From contig CATYUF010000041.1 of NCBI GenBank assembly GCA_958413095.1, positions 1 through 15,178 on the forward strand: a stretch of DNA of 15,178 nucleotides, in the 5' to 3' direction. Source of the stretch: an uncultured Clostridium sp. (GTDB lineage: Bacteria > Bacillota > Clostridia > TANB77 > CAG-508). Below are positions 1 to 5,974 of the stretch, one piece after another. Each line of letters starts with the position of its first letter. Position 1 is the first letter of the stretch. Below the pieces are notes generated by a model. It was not told where the DNA came from, made no database searches, and saw only the letters and a program-made list of their open reading frames with translations. The position numbers and the translations under genes are program-made.

Positions 1-2
1 AA

Positions 3-407
3 GGAGTAACAAAAATAAGAAATTATGCATTTGAAGGATGTAGTAGCTTAAGTAGTATAACTATTCCCGAAGGAGTGACAAGCATAGAATGGGGAACGTT
101 TTATGGATGTAGTAGTTTAAGTAATATAACTATTCCCGAAGGAGTAACAAGCATAGGAGGTAGTGCATTTTCAGGATGTAGTAGCTTAAGTAGTATAACT
201 ATTCCCGAAGGAGTAACAAGCATAGGTAGTGGGGCATTTGCAGGATGTAGTAGCTTAAGTAGCATAACTATTCCCGAAGGAGTAACAAGCATAGGAGGTA
301 GTGCATTTGGAGGATGTAGCAGTTTAGCTAGTATAAAGATACCAGAAGGGATAATAAGTATTGGAAGCAAGGCAATACCTGAAACAACAATCATTTATAC
401 GAAGAAA
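3..407 (+). repeat. Tandem 69-bp repeats encoding BspA-type LRR units
   Basis: The Ile-Pro-Glu-Gly segment recurs with exact 69-bp spacing, starting at 63, 132, 201, 270 and 339, with part of an earlier unit before it. Units are nearly identical at DNA level (for example attcccgaaggagtaacaag); the last unit is more diverged and runs into the LRR cap. The array continues off the left edge. Such identity suggests recent expansion or homogenisation by recombination. Confidence 0.95.
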
Positions 408-1646
408 AATATAGAAGGGCATAGATATGCAGAAGAGAATAAACAAGGATATATAATTGACGATGTAGGACCAGAAGTTATAATTGAACCAAATGGAAAT
501 ACGATACCACAAAGAAAATATAATGTAAAAATTACAGTACAAGATAATATTGAAGAAGTGGGAATAAAAGAAAAAAGTTTAAAATATGTATGGTCACAAA
601 GTGAAACTGAACCAGAGAATATATCAGAAAGTTTTGAAAATGGACAAACAATAGAGAAAAATACAGGAGATGGAAAATGGTATTTGTGGCTATATGCAGA
701 AGATAAATTAGGAAACAAAACTATAAAAAGAAGTGAATACTTTAATTTTGATAATACAGCACCAAATGTCAATGTAGAATATAGTACAAAAAATCCGACA
801 AAAGAAAATGTAACAGTAATATTAAGAGCGAATGAAGAAATACAAGAAGTAGAAGGCTGGACATTATCACAAGATAAAAAAATACTAACAAAAGAATATA
901 GAGAAAACATACAAGAAACAATAACAATAAAAGACTTAGCAGGAAATGAAAAGCAAGTAAATATAAAGATAGATAATATAGCACCTAATATAGAAGTAGA
1001 ATACAGTACAAAAGAAATGACAAAAGAAAATGTAATAGTAACATTAAGAGCAAATGAAGAAATCCAAGAAGTAGAAGGTTGGACATTATCACAAGATAAA
1101 AAAATATTAACAAAAGAATATAGAGAAAACGCCCAAGAAACAATAACAATAAAAGACTTAGCAGGAAATGAAAAGCAAGCAAATATAAAGATAGATAATA
1201 TAGATAAAATAGCACCTAATATAGAAGTAGAATACAGCACAAAGGAAATGACAAAAGAAAATGTAACAGTAACATTAAGAGGAAATGAACAAATACAAGA
1301 AGTAGAAGGATGGACATTGTCACAAGATAAAAAAATATTAACAAAAGAATATAGAGAAAACGCCCAAGAAACAATAACAATAAAAGACTTAGCAGGAAAT
1401 GAAAAGCAAGTAAATATAGAAATAAAAAATATAATAATAGATATAAAAATAGGAGACATAAACAATGACAAAAAAATAGATATAACAGATTTGTTATTAT
1501 TAAAAAGACATATAATTGCAGGAAATAAAACTGAATGGCAATTAAAAGGAAACTCATTGAAAGCAGCAGATGTTAATGAAGATGGAAATGTAAATATAAC
1601 AGATATGTTAATGTTAAAGAGAAAATTAATAAATATTAATCATTAA
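3..1646 (+). CDS. Surface protein with BspA-type LRRs, Ig-like modules and C-terminal dockerin (5' end outside window)
   Basis: The reading frame is open from base 3, so the N-terminus and any signal peptide lie upstream; 547 residues are visible. A GTG at 75 is internal to a repeat and is not the start. Order: LRR_5/BspA-type repeats of 23 residues (core SIGxxAFxGCSSLSSITIPEGVT) to about base 410, ending in the usual cap with Ile-Tyr and a HRYAEEN helix; one Ig-like module with KYVWS, GKWYLWLYAED and GN (about 466-750); three near-identical Ig-like modules (759-1430); then a type I dockerin (1452-1640) with two calcium loops, GDINNDKKIDITD and ADVNEDGNVNITD, each with the D/N-x-D/N-x-D spacing and a following LLLLKR/LMLKR helix. 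Such proteins are secreted adhesins or complex components. The dockerin should bind a cohesin, but none is in view. No catalytic domain is visible; one could lie upstream. The domain calls are firm, the role is inferred. Confidence 0.9.
   Translation, partial: GVTKIRNYAFEGCSSLSSITIPEGVTSIEWGTFYGCSSLSNITIPEGVTSIGGSAFSGCSSLSSITIPEGVTSIGSGAFAGCSSLSSITIPEGVTSIGGSAFGGCSSLASIKIPEGIISIGSKAIPETTIIYTKKNIEGHRYAEENKQGYIIDDVGPEVIIEPNGNTIPQRKYNVKITVQDNIEEVGIKEKSLKYVWSQSETEPENISESFENGQTIEKNTGDGKWYLWLYAEDKLGNKTIKRSEYFNFDNTAPNVNVEYSTKNPTKENVTVILRANEEIQEVEGWTLSQDKKILTKEYRENIQETITIKDLAGNEKQVNIKIDNIAPNIEVEYSTKEMTKENVIVTLRANEEIQEVEGWTLSQDKKILTKEYRENAQETITIKDLAGNEKQANIKIDNIDKIAPNIEVEYSTKEMTKENVTVTLRGNEQIQEVEGWTLSQDKKILTKEYRENAQETITIKDLAGNEKQVNIEIKNIIIDIKIGDINNDKKIDITDLLLLKRHIIAGNKTEWQLKGNSLKAADVNEDGNVNITDMLMLKRKLININH
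759..1430 (+). repeat. Three tandem near-identical Ig-like modules of about 222 bp
   Basis: Modules begin at 759, 981 and 1212, each starting with Ala-Pro-Asn and containing EVEGWTLSQDKKILTKEYRE and TITIKDLAGNEKQ. Spacing is 222 then 231 bp; the 9-bp difference is an added Ile-Asp-Lys in the linker after the second copy. The second and third copies are the most alike, which points to recent duplication. Confidence 0.93.
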
Positions 1647-1656
1647 TAAGAGATAT

Positions 1657-1714
1657 AAAGTAGGTAATAATTAGGTTTATTTTGAGTGATTTTAAACTTT
1701 AAATTACCTACTTT
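1657..1714. terminator. Hairpin terminator after the dockerin protein gene
   Basis: A perfect 12-bp inverted repeat, aaagtaggtaat (1657-1668) and attacctacttt (1703-1714), lies 11 bp after the stop codon. The 34-nt interval can pair further (ttaggttta with the taaactttaa region), giving a long hairpin. The T-run after the stem is short, so efficiency is uncertain. Confidence 0.65.
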
Positions 1715-1718
1715 TATG

Positions 1719-1747
1719 TTGATATTTACGCGAATATATAGTAAAAT
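1719..1747 (+). promoter_or_regulatory. Sigma-A promoter of the exonuclease III gene
   Basis: TTGATA (1719-1724) and TAAAAT (1742-1747) are separated by exactly 17 bp. Transcription would start near 1754, giving a leader of about 65 nt that carries the unusual ribosome binding site described separately. Confidence 0.7.
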
Positions 1748-1763
1748 AGTTTCAAGTTAAAAG

Positions 1764-1820
1764 AAAGGAGAATAATTCTATATTTGTAAATTTAAGCTAA
1801 AATAGAATTATAATTAAAGA
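1764..1820 (+). promoter_or_regulatory. Shine-Dalgarno separated from the xth start by a hairpin
   Basis: The only good ribosome binding site, AAAGGAG (1764-1770), is 50 nt from the ATG at 1821, and no good site lies next to the ATG. Between them is a perfect 10-bp inverted repeat, ataattctat (1772-1781) and atagaattat (1802-1811), with a 20-nt loop. If it folds, the path from the site to the ATG shrinks to about 10 nt. An in-frame TAA at 1815-1817 rules out an upstream start. The stem has one G-C pair, so stability is uncertain. Confidence 0.55.
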
Positions 1821-2579
1821 ATGAAATTAGTATCATGGAACGTAAATGGAATAAGAGCATGTTTAACAAAAGGATTTGAAACATTTTTTAAAGAAGTTGA
1901 TGCAGATATATTTTGCATACAAGAAACAAAATGCCAAGAAGAGCAAGTAAAATTAGAGTTTGATGGCTATACAAGTTATTGGAATAGTGCAGAAAAGAAA
2001 GGTTATTCAGGAACAGCGATATTTACTAAAAAAGAACCACTTGCAGTAAAATATGGAATAGGAATAGAAGAACATGACAAAGAAGGAAGAATAATTACTT
2101 TAGAATTTGAAAAATTTTATATGGTAACTATATACACTCCAAACTCAAAAAGAGAACTAGAAAGACTTGAATACAGACAAATATGGGAAGACGAAATAAG
2201 AAAATATTTATTAAAATTAAATGAGACTAAACCAGTAATTATGTGTGGAGATTTAAATGTAGCACATAAAGAAATAGACTTGAAAAATCCAAAAACAAAT
2301 ACAAGAAATGCAGGATTTACAATAGAAGAAAGAAACAAAATGACCGAATTACTTGATGCTGGATTTACAGACACATTTAGATATTTATATCCAGACAAAG
2401 AAAATGCATATAGCTGGTGGTCATATATGAGAAAAGCAAGAGAAAAAAATGTAGGATGGAGAATAGATTATTTTATAGTATCAAAAGATATAGAAAACCA
2501 AATAAAAGAAGCAACAATATATTCAGAAGTATTAGGAAGTGACCATTGTCCAGTAGGATTAAAAATTAAAGATATATAA
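1821..2579 (+). CDS. xth: Exodeoxyribonuclease III (AP endonuclease family)
   Basis: This 252-residue protein is the usual length for the ExoIII/ExoA family. These are Mg2+-dependent cytosolic enzymes that cut 5' to abasic sites and degrade DNA 3' to 5' in base excision repair. All family motifs are present in order: SWNVNGIRA (residues 5-13), IQETK with metal ligand Glu35, GYSGTAIF, YTPNS, GDLNVAH with Asp144 and Asn146, the SWWSYM...GWRIDYF segment, and the C-terminal GSDHCPV with the catalytic pair Asp241-His242. The ATG is fixed by an in-frame stop two codons upstream. The gene is monocistronic with its own promoter; the nearest strong Shine-Dalgarno lies across a hairpin. No clear terminator follows before the next gene. 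Clostridial and Bacillus homologues are often called exoA. Confidence 0.97.
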   Translation: MKLVSWNVNGIRACLTKGFETFFKEVDADIFCIQETKCQEEQVKLEFDGYTSYWNSAEKKGYSGTAIFTKKEPLAVKYGIGIEEHDKEGRIITLEFEKFYMVTIYTPNSKRELERLEYRQIWEDEIRKYLLKLNETKPVIMCGDLNVAHKEIDLKNPKTNTRNAGFTIEERNKMTELLDAGFTDTFRYLYPDKENAYSWWSYMRKAREKNVGWRIDYFIVSKDIENQIKEATIYSEVLGSDHCPVGLKIKDI

Positions 2580-2658
2580 AAAATATATATATTAATTTAA
2601 AGAATTTTCAGATGTAAAAATAAAAGTAGATGAACTTTATTAAATTATTAGATAAATA

Positions 2659-2689
2659 TTGATAATTCAAAAAATAAATATAGTAAAAT
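2659..2689 (+). promoter_or_regulatory. Probable promoter of the AI-2E-family gene
   Basis: TTGATA (2659-2664) and TAAAAT (2684-2689) lie 36 bp upstream of the ATG, but the spacer is 19 bp, longer than ideal. The -10 region sits in the 11-mer TATAGTAAAAT, shared with the xth and COG2426 promoters. The rest of 2580-2725 is AT-rich with no gene or clear hairpin. Confidence 0.45.
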
Positions 2690-2725
2690 AAAAGTTATAA
2701 TAAAGAACGAAAAAGGAGGAAAAAT

Positions 2726-3868
2726 ATGAATAACACGAAAAAAGACTGGTCAAAATGGATATACTGGTTTTTACTAGGAATTGCACTAATTTTAGTTTAC
2801 AAAGGCCTAGATAACTATGATAGTGTAATGAATGGAATAAAAGGATTGATGAATGTACTTAGTCCATTTATAGTAGGAATATTTATAGCATATTTATTAT
2901 ATATGCCAGCAAGGAAATTTGAAGAATGGTTTAACAAAGTAAAGATTAAATTCATAAGAAAAAGGTCTAGAGTTTTAAGTGTAATAACTGTATATTTAAT
3001 AATATTAGCAATAATTATAGTACTATTTAGTTGTATAATGCCAATAGTATTTGGAAGTATCGCAGATTTTCTAAATAATTTACAAGGTTATATAACAAGT
3101 GCAGTAGAAAATTATAATAAACTTCCAGAAGACTCATTTTTTAAAGGTCAAATAGTACAAGATGCAATACATAGTCTGCAAAATATAAATATTAAGCAAT
3201 ATTTTAATGTAGAGCAAATAATAGGATATGTAACTAACGCAATAAGTGCAGTATTTAGTGTAATAGATATATTTATTGCAATAATAGTATCAATATACAT
3301 TTTAACAGAAAGAAAACAAATAATAGCATTTTTGAAAAAATTAACAGGTGCTATATTCAAGGAAAATACATATAAGAATATAGATAAATATTTTAACAAC
3401 TCAAATGAAATATTCTTCAAGTTTATTGCAAGTCAATTTTTAGATGCAGTAGTAGTAGGAATATTAGTATCAATAGCGTTAACAATAATGAAAGTAAAAT
3501 ATGCACCATTATTAGGATTTTTCATAGGAATGTTCAATATGATACCATATGTAGGAGCAATAATAGCAACAGTCATAGCTGTATTAGTGACATTAATTAC
3601 AGGTGGATTATCGCAAGCAATTTGGATGATAATAGTAGTGGTAATTTTACAACAAATAGATGCGAACATCATAAATCCAAAGATAGTAGGACAATCTCTA
3701 AAAATAAGCCCATTATTAGTTTTATTTGCAGTAACAGTTGGTGGAGCATATTTTGGAATATTAGGAATGTTTTTAGCAGTACCAGTAATAGCTATATTAA
3801 AGATACTTATAAATGATTATATTGAATATAAAAATAAGTTAAAAGAACAAAAAAATAATATGCAATAA
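2726..3868 (+). CDS. AI-2E family transporter (polytopic membrane protein)
   Basis: The protein has 380 residues, typical of the AI-2E/PerM family (Pfam PF01594). A short basic cytoplasmic N-terminus with WSKW leads into a membrane segment near residues 12-25. A hydrophobic pair follows at about 40-60 and 83-108, then a soluble stretch (about 115-165), and a cluster of membrane helices from about 170 to the end. The family C-terminal signature is clear: PYVGAIIATV (from residue 274), QIDANIINPKIVG (NPKI from 317), ISPLLVLFAV and GILGMFLAVPV. Family members export the quorum signal AI-2 or act as Na+/H+ antiporters; which applies here cannot be told. The ATG has an excellent AAGGAGG site. The gene stands alone, with its own promoter and a terminator. 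Confidence 0.92.
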   Translation: MNNTKKDWSKWIYWFLLGIALILVYKGLDNYDSVMNGIKGLMNVLSPFIVGIFIAYLLYMPARKFEEWFNKVKIKFIRKRSRVLSVITVYLIILAIIIVLFSCIMPIVFGSIADFLNNLQGYITSAVENYNKLPEDSFFKGQIVQDAIHSLQNINIKQYFNVEQIIGYVTNAISAVFSVIDIFIAIIVSIYILTERKQIIAFLKKLTGAIFKENTYKNIDKYFNNSNEIFFKFIASQFLDAVVVGILVSIALTIMKVKYAPLLGFFIGMFNMIPYVGAIIATVIAVLVTLITGGLSQAIWMIIVVVILQQIDANIINPKIVGQSLKISPLLVLFAVTVGGAYFGILGMFLAVPVIAILKILINDYIEYKNKLKEQKNNMQ

Positions 3869-3888
3869 AAAGAAAAAATTAAAAAAAT

Positions 3889-3926
3889 AGTGAATTAGAA
3901 AATATTATTATAATTCACTTTTTTTT
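3889..3926 (+). terminator. Rho-independent terminator after the AI-2E-family gene
   Basis: A 9-bp stem, agtgaatta (3889-3897) with taattcact (3911-3919), and a 13-nt loop are followed directly by a run of eight T (3919-3926), a canonical intrinsic terminator 20 bp after the stop codon. Confidence 0.9.
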
Positions 3927-4065
3927 GTTCAAATCATAGAAGATTACAAAAAATGCTTAACAATATTTTAATTATTATATTTGAGAAACATATCAAAAAA
4001 TATATAGAAATAATTAATTTTCATAAAAATATTTTTTCTAAAATGTAGTAAAAATTTTACTTTAA

Positions 4066-4074
4066 TGTTATAAT
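4066..4074 (+). promoter_or_regulatory. Extended -10 promoter of the HEPN/nucleotidyltransferase pair
   Basis: TGTTATAAT (4066-4074) is a perfect -10 hexamer with a TGn extension, 29 bp upstream of the ATG. No good -35 sits 16-18 bp further up, as is usual for extended -10 promoters. The region between 3927 and 4065 is AT-rich with no other recognisable feature. Confidence 0.6.
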
Positions 4075-4102
4075 AAGAATAGATTGAAAGCGAGGAAAGT
4101 AT

Positions 4103-4453
4103 ATGAATAATATAGATTTAATGAATTATTGGATAAAGAGTTCTGATAGCGATTATGATGTAATGATTGATTTGAAAGAAAAGAAAAGAAACACATATTG
4201 TCTATTCTTTGGACAATTACTAATTGAGAAATTACTAAAAGCATATTATGCCAAAATAAATAAAAATGCACCACATGCTCCTAGAACTCATGACTTAGTT
4301 TATTTATCTAATAAGATGAATTTAGAAATGACAGAAGATCAAGAAAGAAAATTAAATGTAATTACTAAATTTAATATAGAAGCAAGATATGATGATTATA
4401 AAATGGAATTTGCAAATAAATGCACAGATGAATATACACGGAGAACAAATTAA
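4103..4453 (+). CDS. HEPN-domain protein, C-terminus lost to a frameshift
   Basis: The 116-residue frame starts at ATG 4103 after a GAGGA site. It matches the HEPN family (PF05168 type): an all-alpha protein with LIEKLLKAYYAKI (residues 40-52), the conserved PRTHDLVYLS (60-69), and near the end ARYDDYKMEF and KCTDEYT. HEPN proteins paired with a small nucleotidyltransferase act as RNase-type toxins or partners in type VII toxin-antitoxin systems. After Thr112 the frame runs into RRTN and stops. Skipping one base (C4439) restores 21 residues, GEQIKNIEVIREW then LKELLIQQ, which is the expected family C-terminus, and gives a 133-residue product ending at 4505. I therefore read this as a recently frameshifted gene, an unrecognised programmed shift, or a sequencing error. 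A clear RX4-6H catalytic motif is not visible. Confidence 0.88.
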   Translation: MNNIDLMNYWIKSSDSDYDVMIDLKEKKRNTYCLFFGQLLIEKLLKAYYAKINKNAPHAPRTHDLVYLSNKMNLEMTEDQERKLNVITKFNIEARYDDYKMEFANKCTDEYTRRTN

Positions 4454-4505
4454 AAATATAGAGGTGATTAGAGAATGGTTGAAAGAGCTATTGATCCAGC
4501 AATAA
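4440..4505 (+). other. Displaced C-terminal codons of the HEPN gene
   Basis: This is the +1 frame relative to the HEPN start. It encodes GEQIKNIEVIREW followed by LKELLIQQ and a TAA at 4503-4505, the typical last helix of the HEPN family. It overlaps the first 31 bases of the nucleotidyltransferase gene in another frame. Its TAA shares one base with an in-frame ATG of that gene (TAATG, 4503-4507). Confidence 0.8.
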
Positions 4506-4801
4506 TGGATATTGTAAAAAAATATGCTGAAGTAATTTTAGCAAATTATGAAGTAAAAGCAATTATACTATTTGGTTCATATGCTAAAGGTACAAATCAT
4601 GGAGATAGCGATATAGATATTGCTATTATTACAGATGATTTAAAATATCCAGATAAATTTGAAGAAGAATTAAATTTAATGTGGTTACGAAGAAACATTG
4701 ATTATCGTATAGAACCACACTTGATAGAAGTAAATGATTATGATAATGTAGAAACACCTTTTATTCAAGAAGTAATTGAGACGGGAATAAAAGTTGCATA
4801 A
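4475..4801 (+). CDS. MNT-type minimal nucleotidyltransferase (partner of the HEPN protein)
   Basis: The 108-residue protein belongs to the minimal nucleotidyltransferase (MNT, Pol-beta superfamily, PF01909) group. The signature GS-x10-D-x-D is intact: Gly34-Ser35 in FGSYAKG and Asp46-x-Asp48 in SDIDIAII, with YRIEPHLIEV downstream. In studied HEPN-MNT systems the MNT acts as antitoxin by adding AMP to a Tyr of the HEPN toxin; that role here is inferred from adjacency. I chose ATG 4475 because AGGTG (4462-4466) lies 8 bp upstream and the IDPAIMDIVKKY segment looks like the native N-terminus. ATG 4505 is an in-frame alternative without a good site. The gene follows HEPN by 21 bp, or overlaps its unshifted frame, so they form one operon. 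Confidence 0.92.
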   Translation: MVERAIDPAIMDIVKKYAEVILANYEVKAIILFGSYAKGTNHGDSDIDIAIITDDLKYPDKFEEELNLMWLRRNIDYRIEPHLIEVNDYDNVETPFIQEVIETGIKVA

Positions 4802-4884
4802 TAATTTACGGGAGACTTTAAAATATAAAACTAGAAAGAAAGTTTATGTTAACGAATGGAATTTTATAAATAAAGATATTATAT

Positions 4885-4909
4885 AAAGGCAGGATTAATC
4901 CCTGCCTTT
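4885..4909. terminator. Bidirectional terminator between convergent genes
   Basis: A 9-bp GC-rich perfect stem, aaaggcagg (4885-4893) with cctgccttt (4901-4909), has a 7-nt loop and A/T runs on both sides. It lies between the MNT gene on the plus strand and the COG2426 gene on the minus strand and can serve both. Confidence 0.9.
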
Positions 4910-4964
4910 TAGATATGAACAATTGAATTTAAACTAAGATTTGTTTTCTAAAATGTAAATATAA

Positions 4965-5537
4965 TTATTTCGCTTTTGCTTTGCTTTTCGTTTTAATTAA
5001 AATTGATGCTATTACAATAATTGCAATTACTGCAACAATCGCAATCACTCCTGTCCAACCAAGAAAGACTACTATTTTGCTACCTAGTGACATTATTATA
5101 CCTGCTAATAAAACTCCAAGTGTAGTTGCCAATATACTTGTCTTAAAACCAAGATTTAAGAAACTTGCAGCTAGAGTTCCTGTCCAAGCTCCTGTTCCAG
5201 GTAAAGGAATCCCAACAAAAATTAATAAAGCCCAAAAGATTCCTTTATCACCAGCTGAAGCTTTAAGTTTTTGTCCACCTTTATCACCTTTTTCTAAACA
5301 CCAAGTAAAAAATTTTCCTGTTAATTTTTTATCTTTTCCCCATTCAAGAACTTTTCTTGCGAACAAATAGATAAAAGGAACAGGTAACATATTACCTATA
5401 ATTGCTATTGGGTAATACCAAAAGATATTTAAACCAAGTCCTTCAGCAATAGGAATAGCGCCTCTTAATTCTACTATTGGAACCATTGATACAACAAAAA
5501 CGATTAAGTATTTTACTATTAATGGTAAAGTTGCCAT
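4965..5537 (-). CDS. COG2426-type small membrane protein (putative small multidrug export protein family)
   Basis: The 190-residue protein matches the family annotated as putative small multidrug export protein (PF06695/COG2426). Hallmarks are SMVPIVELRGAIPIA (residues 17-31), GNMLPVPFIYLFARK (48-62) and GIPLPGTGAWTGTLAAS (109-125), the last two resembling re-entrant-loop motifs of DedA-like proteins. Hydrophobic segments cover about 7-20, 40-60, 99-113, 132-150 and 157-182, followed by a Lys-rich tail. Transport activity is not well established for the family, so the name is only a family label. TAGGAGG lies 4 bp before the ATG. It is transcribed divergently from rpoB and convergently with the HEPN/MNT operon. 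Confidence 0.88.
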   Translation of the reverse strand: MATLPLIVKYLIVFVVSMVPIVELRGAIPIAEGLGLNIFWYYPIAIIGNMLPVPFIYLFARKVLEWGKDKKLTGKFFTWCLEKGDKGGQKLKASAGDKGIFWALLIFVGIPLPGTGAWTGTLAASFLNLGFKTSILATTLGVLLAGIIMSLGSKIVVFLGWTGVIAIVAVIAIIVIASILIKTKSKAKAK

Positions 5538-5567
5538 ATTTCCTCCTAAGTTATAATATTCTAAAAC

Positions 5568-5596
5568 ATTTTACTATAAAAGAAAAAAAAAGTCTA
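5568..5596 (-). promoter_or_regulatory. Promoter of the COG2426 gene
   Basis: On the minus strand TAGACT (5596-5591) and TAAAAT (5573-5568) are separated by 17 bp, with the -10 inside TATAGTAAAAT. It lies 30 bp upstream of the gene, back to back with the rpoB promoter. Confidence 0.6.
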
Positions 5597-5624
5597 CATT
5601 TTGAAGAAAAAATTTCTAAAAACA

Positions 5625-5654
5625 TTGACTTTTTATGGTAAAATATTGTATAAT
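5625..5654 (+). promoter_or_regulatory. Main rpoB promoter
   Basis: TTGACT (5625-5630) and a perfect TATAAT (5649-5654) are separated by 18 bp, the strongest promoter in the window. Transcription would begin near 5661, leaving a leader of about 390 nt before rpoB. Confidence 0.8.
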
Positions 5655-5751
5655 TAATAAGATTTGTAATACAATGGAATATTTACCTAAAATTATAAAA
5701 TAGGGTGATAAAAATAAAAAGAGAAAATATTTTAGAAATTAAATAAAACTT

Positions 5752-5791
5752 AGAGCCAGTTGAAAAATAGAGATTTTTTGACAGCTCTTTT
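5752..5791 (+). terminator. Terminator-like hairpin (possible attenuator) in the rpoB leader
   Basis: Agagc (5752-5756) pairs with gctct (5784-5788); after a small internal loop, 5759-5768 pairs with 5773-5782 (10 bp with two G-U pairs), closing a 4-nt loop. TTT follows, then TATT. It lies about 90 nt after the predicted start of the main rpoB transcript and about 260 nt before rpoB, so it would have to be leaky or regulated. Confidence 0.65.
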
Positions 5792-5820
5792 ATTGCCATT
5801 TTATAATTAAACATAAAATC

Positions 5821-5847
5821 TTGACTTTATGGTAGATATTTTAAAAT
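5821..5847 (+). promoter_or_regulatory. Possible second rpoB promoter resembling the first
   Basis: TTGACT (5821-5826) is followed by TTATGGTA and TAAAAT (5842-5847), with a 15-bp spacer, shorter than ideal. The segment resembles the main promoter region (TTGACTTTTTATGGTA), as if duplicated. It lies just downstream of the terminator-like hairpin. Confidence 0.35.
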
Positions 5848-5870
5848 TAATTTTATTCAAAAGTAAAAAA

Positions 5871-5974
5871 TAAAAGAAGAGGAATCAAATATAAATATTT
5901 TAGTTACTTAAAAATGTAAGAGCAGACATTTTTAAGAAGCTAAAAAAGTTTATAGGAGAGTAGGACTTCTTTTA
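5871..5974 (+). promoter_or_regulatory. Structured element in the rpoB 5' leader
   Basis: An outer 9-bp pairing joins taaaagaag (5871-5879) to cttctttta (5966-5974). It encloses a long hairpin whose perfect 11-bp core is cttaaaaatgt (5907-5917) and acatttttaag (5926-5936), extended to 5900-5943 with single bulges at A5906 and G5939, and an 8-nt loop aagagcag. An alternative pairing of aagaag (5934-5939) with cttctt (5966-5971) would disrupt both stems and be followed by TTTT. This resembles a switch-like leader, but I recognise no known riboswitch or ribosomal-protein leader. Confidence 0.45.

Noticed and set aside
3..407. CRISPR-like array because of regular spacing
   Set aside because: The 69-bp units are continuous coding sequence for leucine-rich repeats, with no unique spacers.
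395..1471. Long open frame on the minus strand opposite the surface protein gene
   Set aside because: It is an antisense shadow of a low-complexity repeat region; its Ser/Phe/Ile-rich product follows from reading the repeats backwards, and no ribosome binding site or domain supports it.
5705..5746. A 13-codon frame (GTG 5705 to TAA 5746) as an rpoB leader peptide
   Set aside because: It has no clear ribosome binding site and no regulatory codon run; very short frames are expected by chance in a leader of this length.
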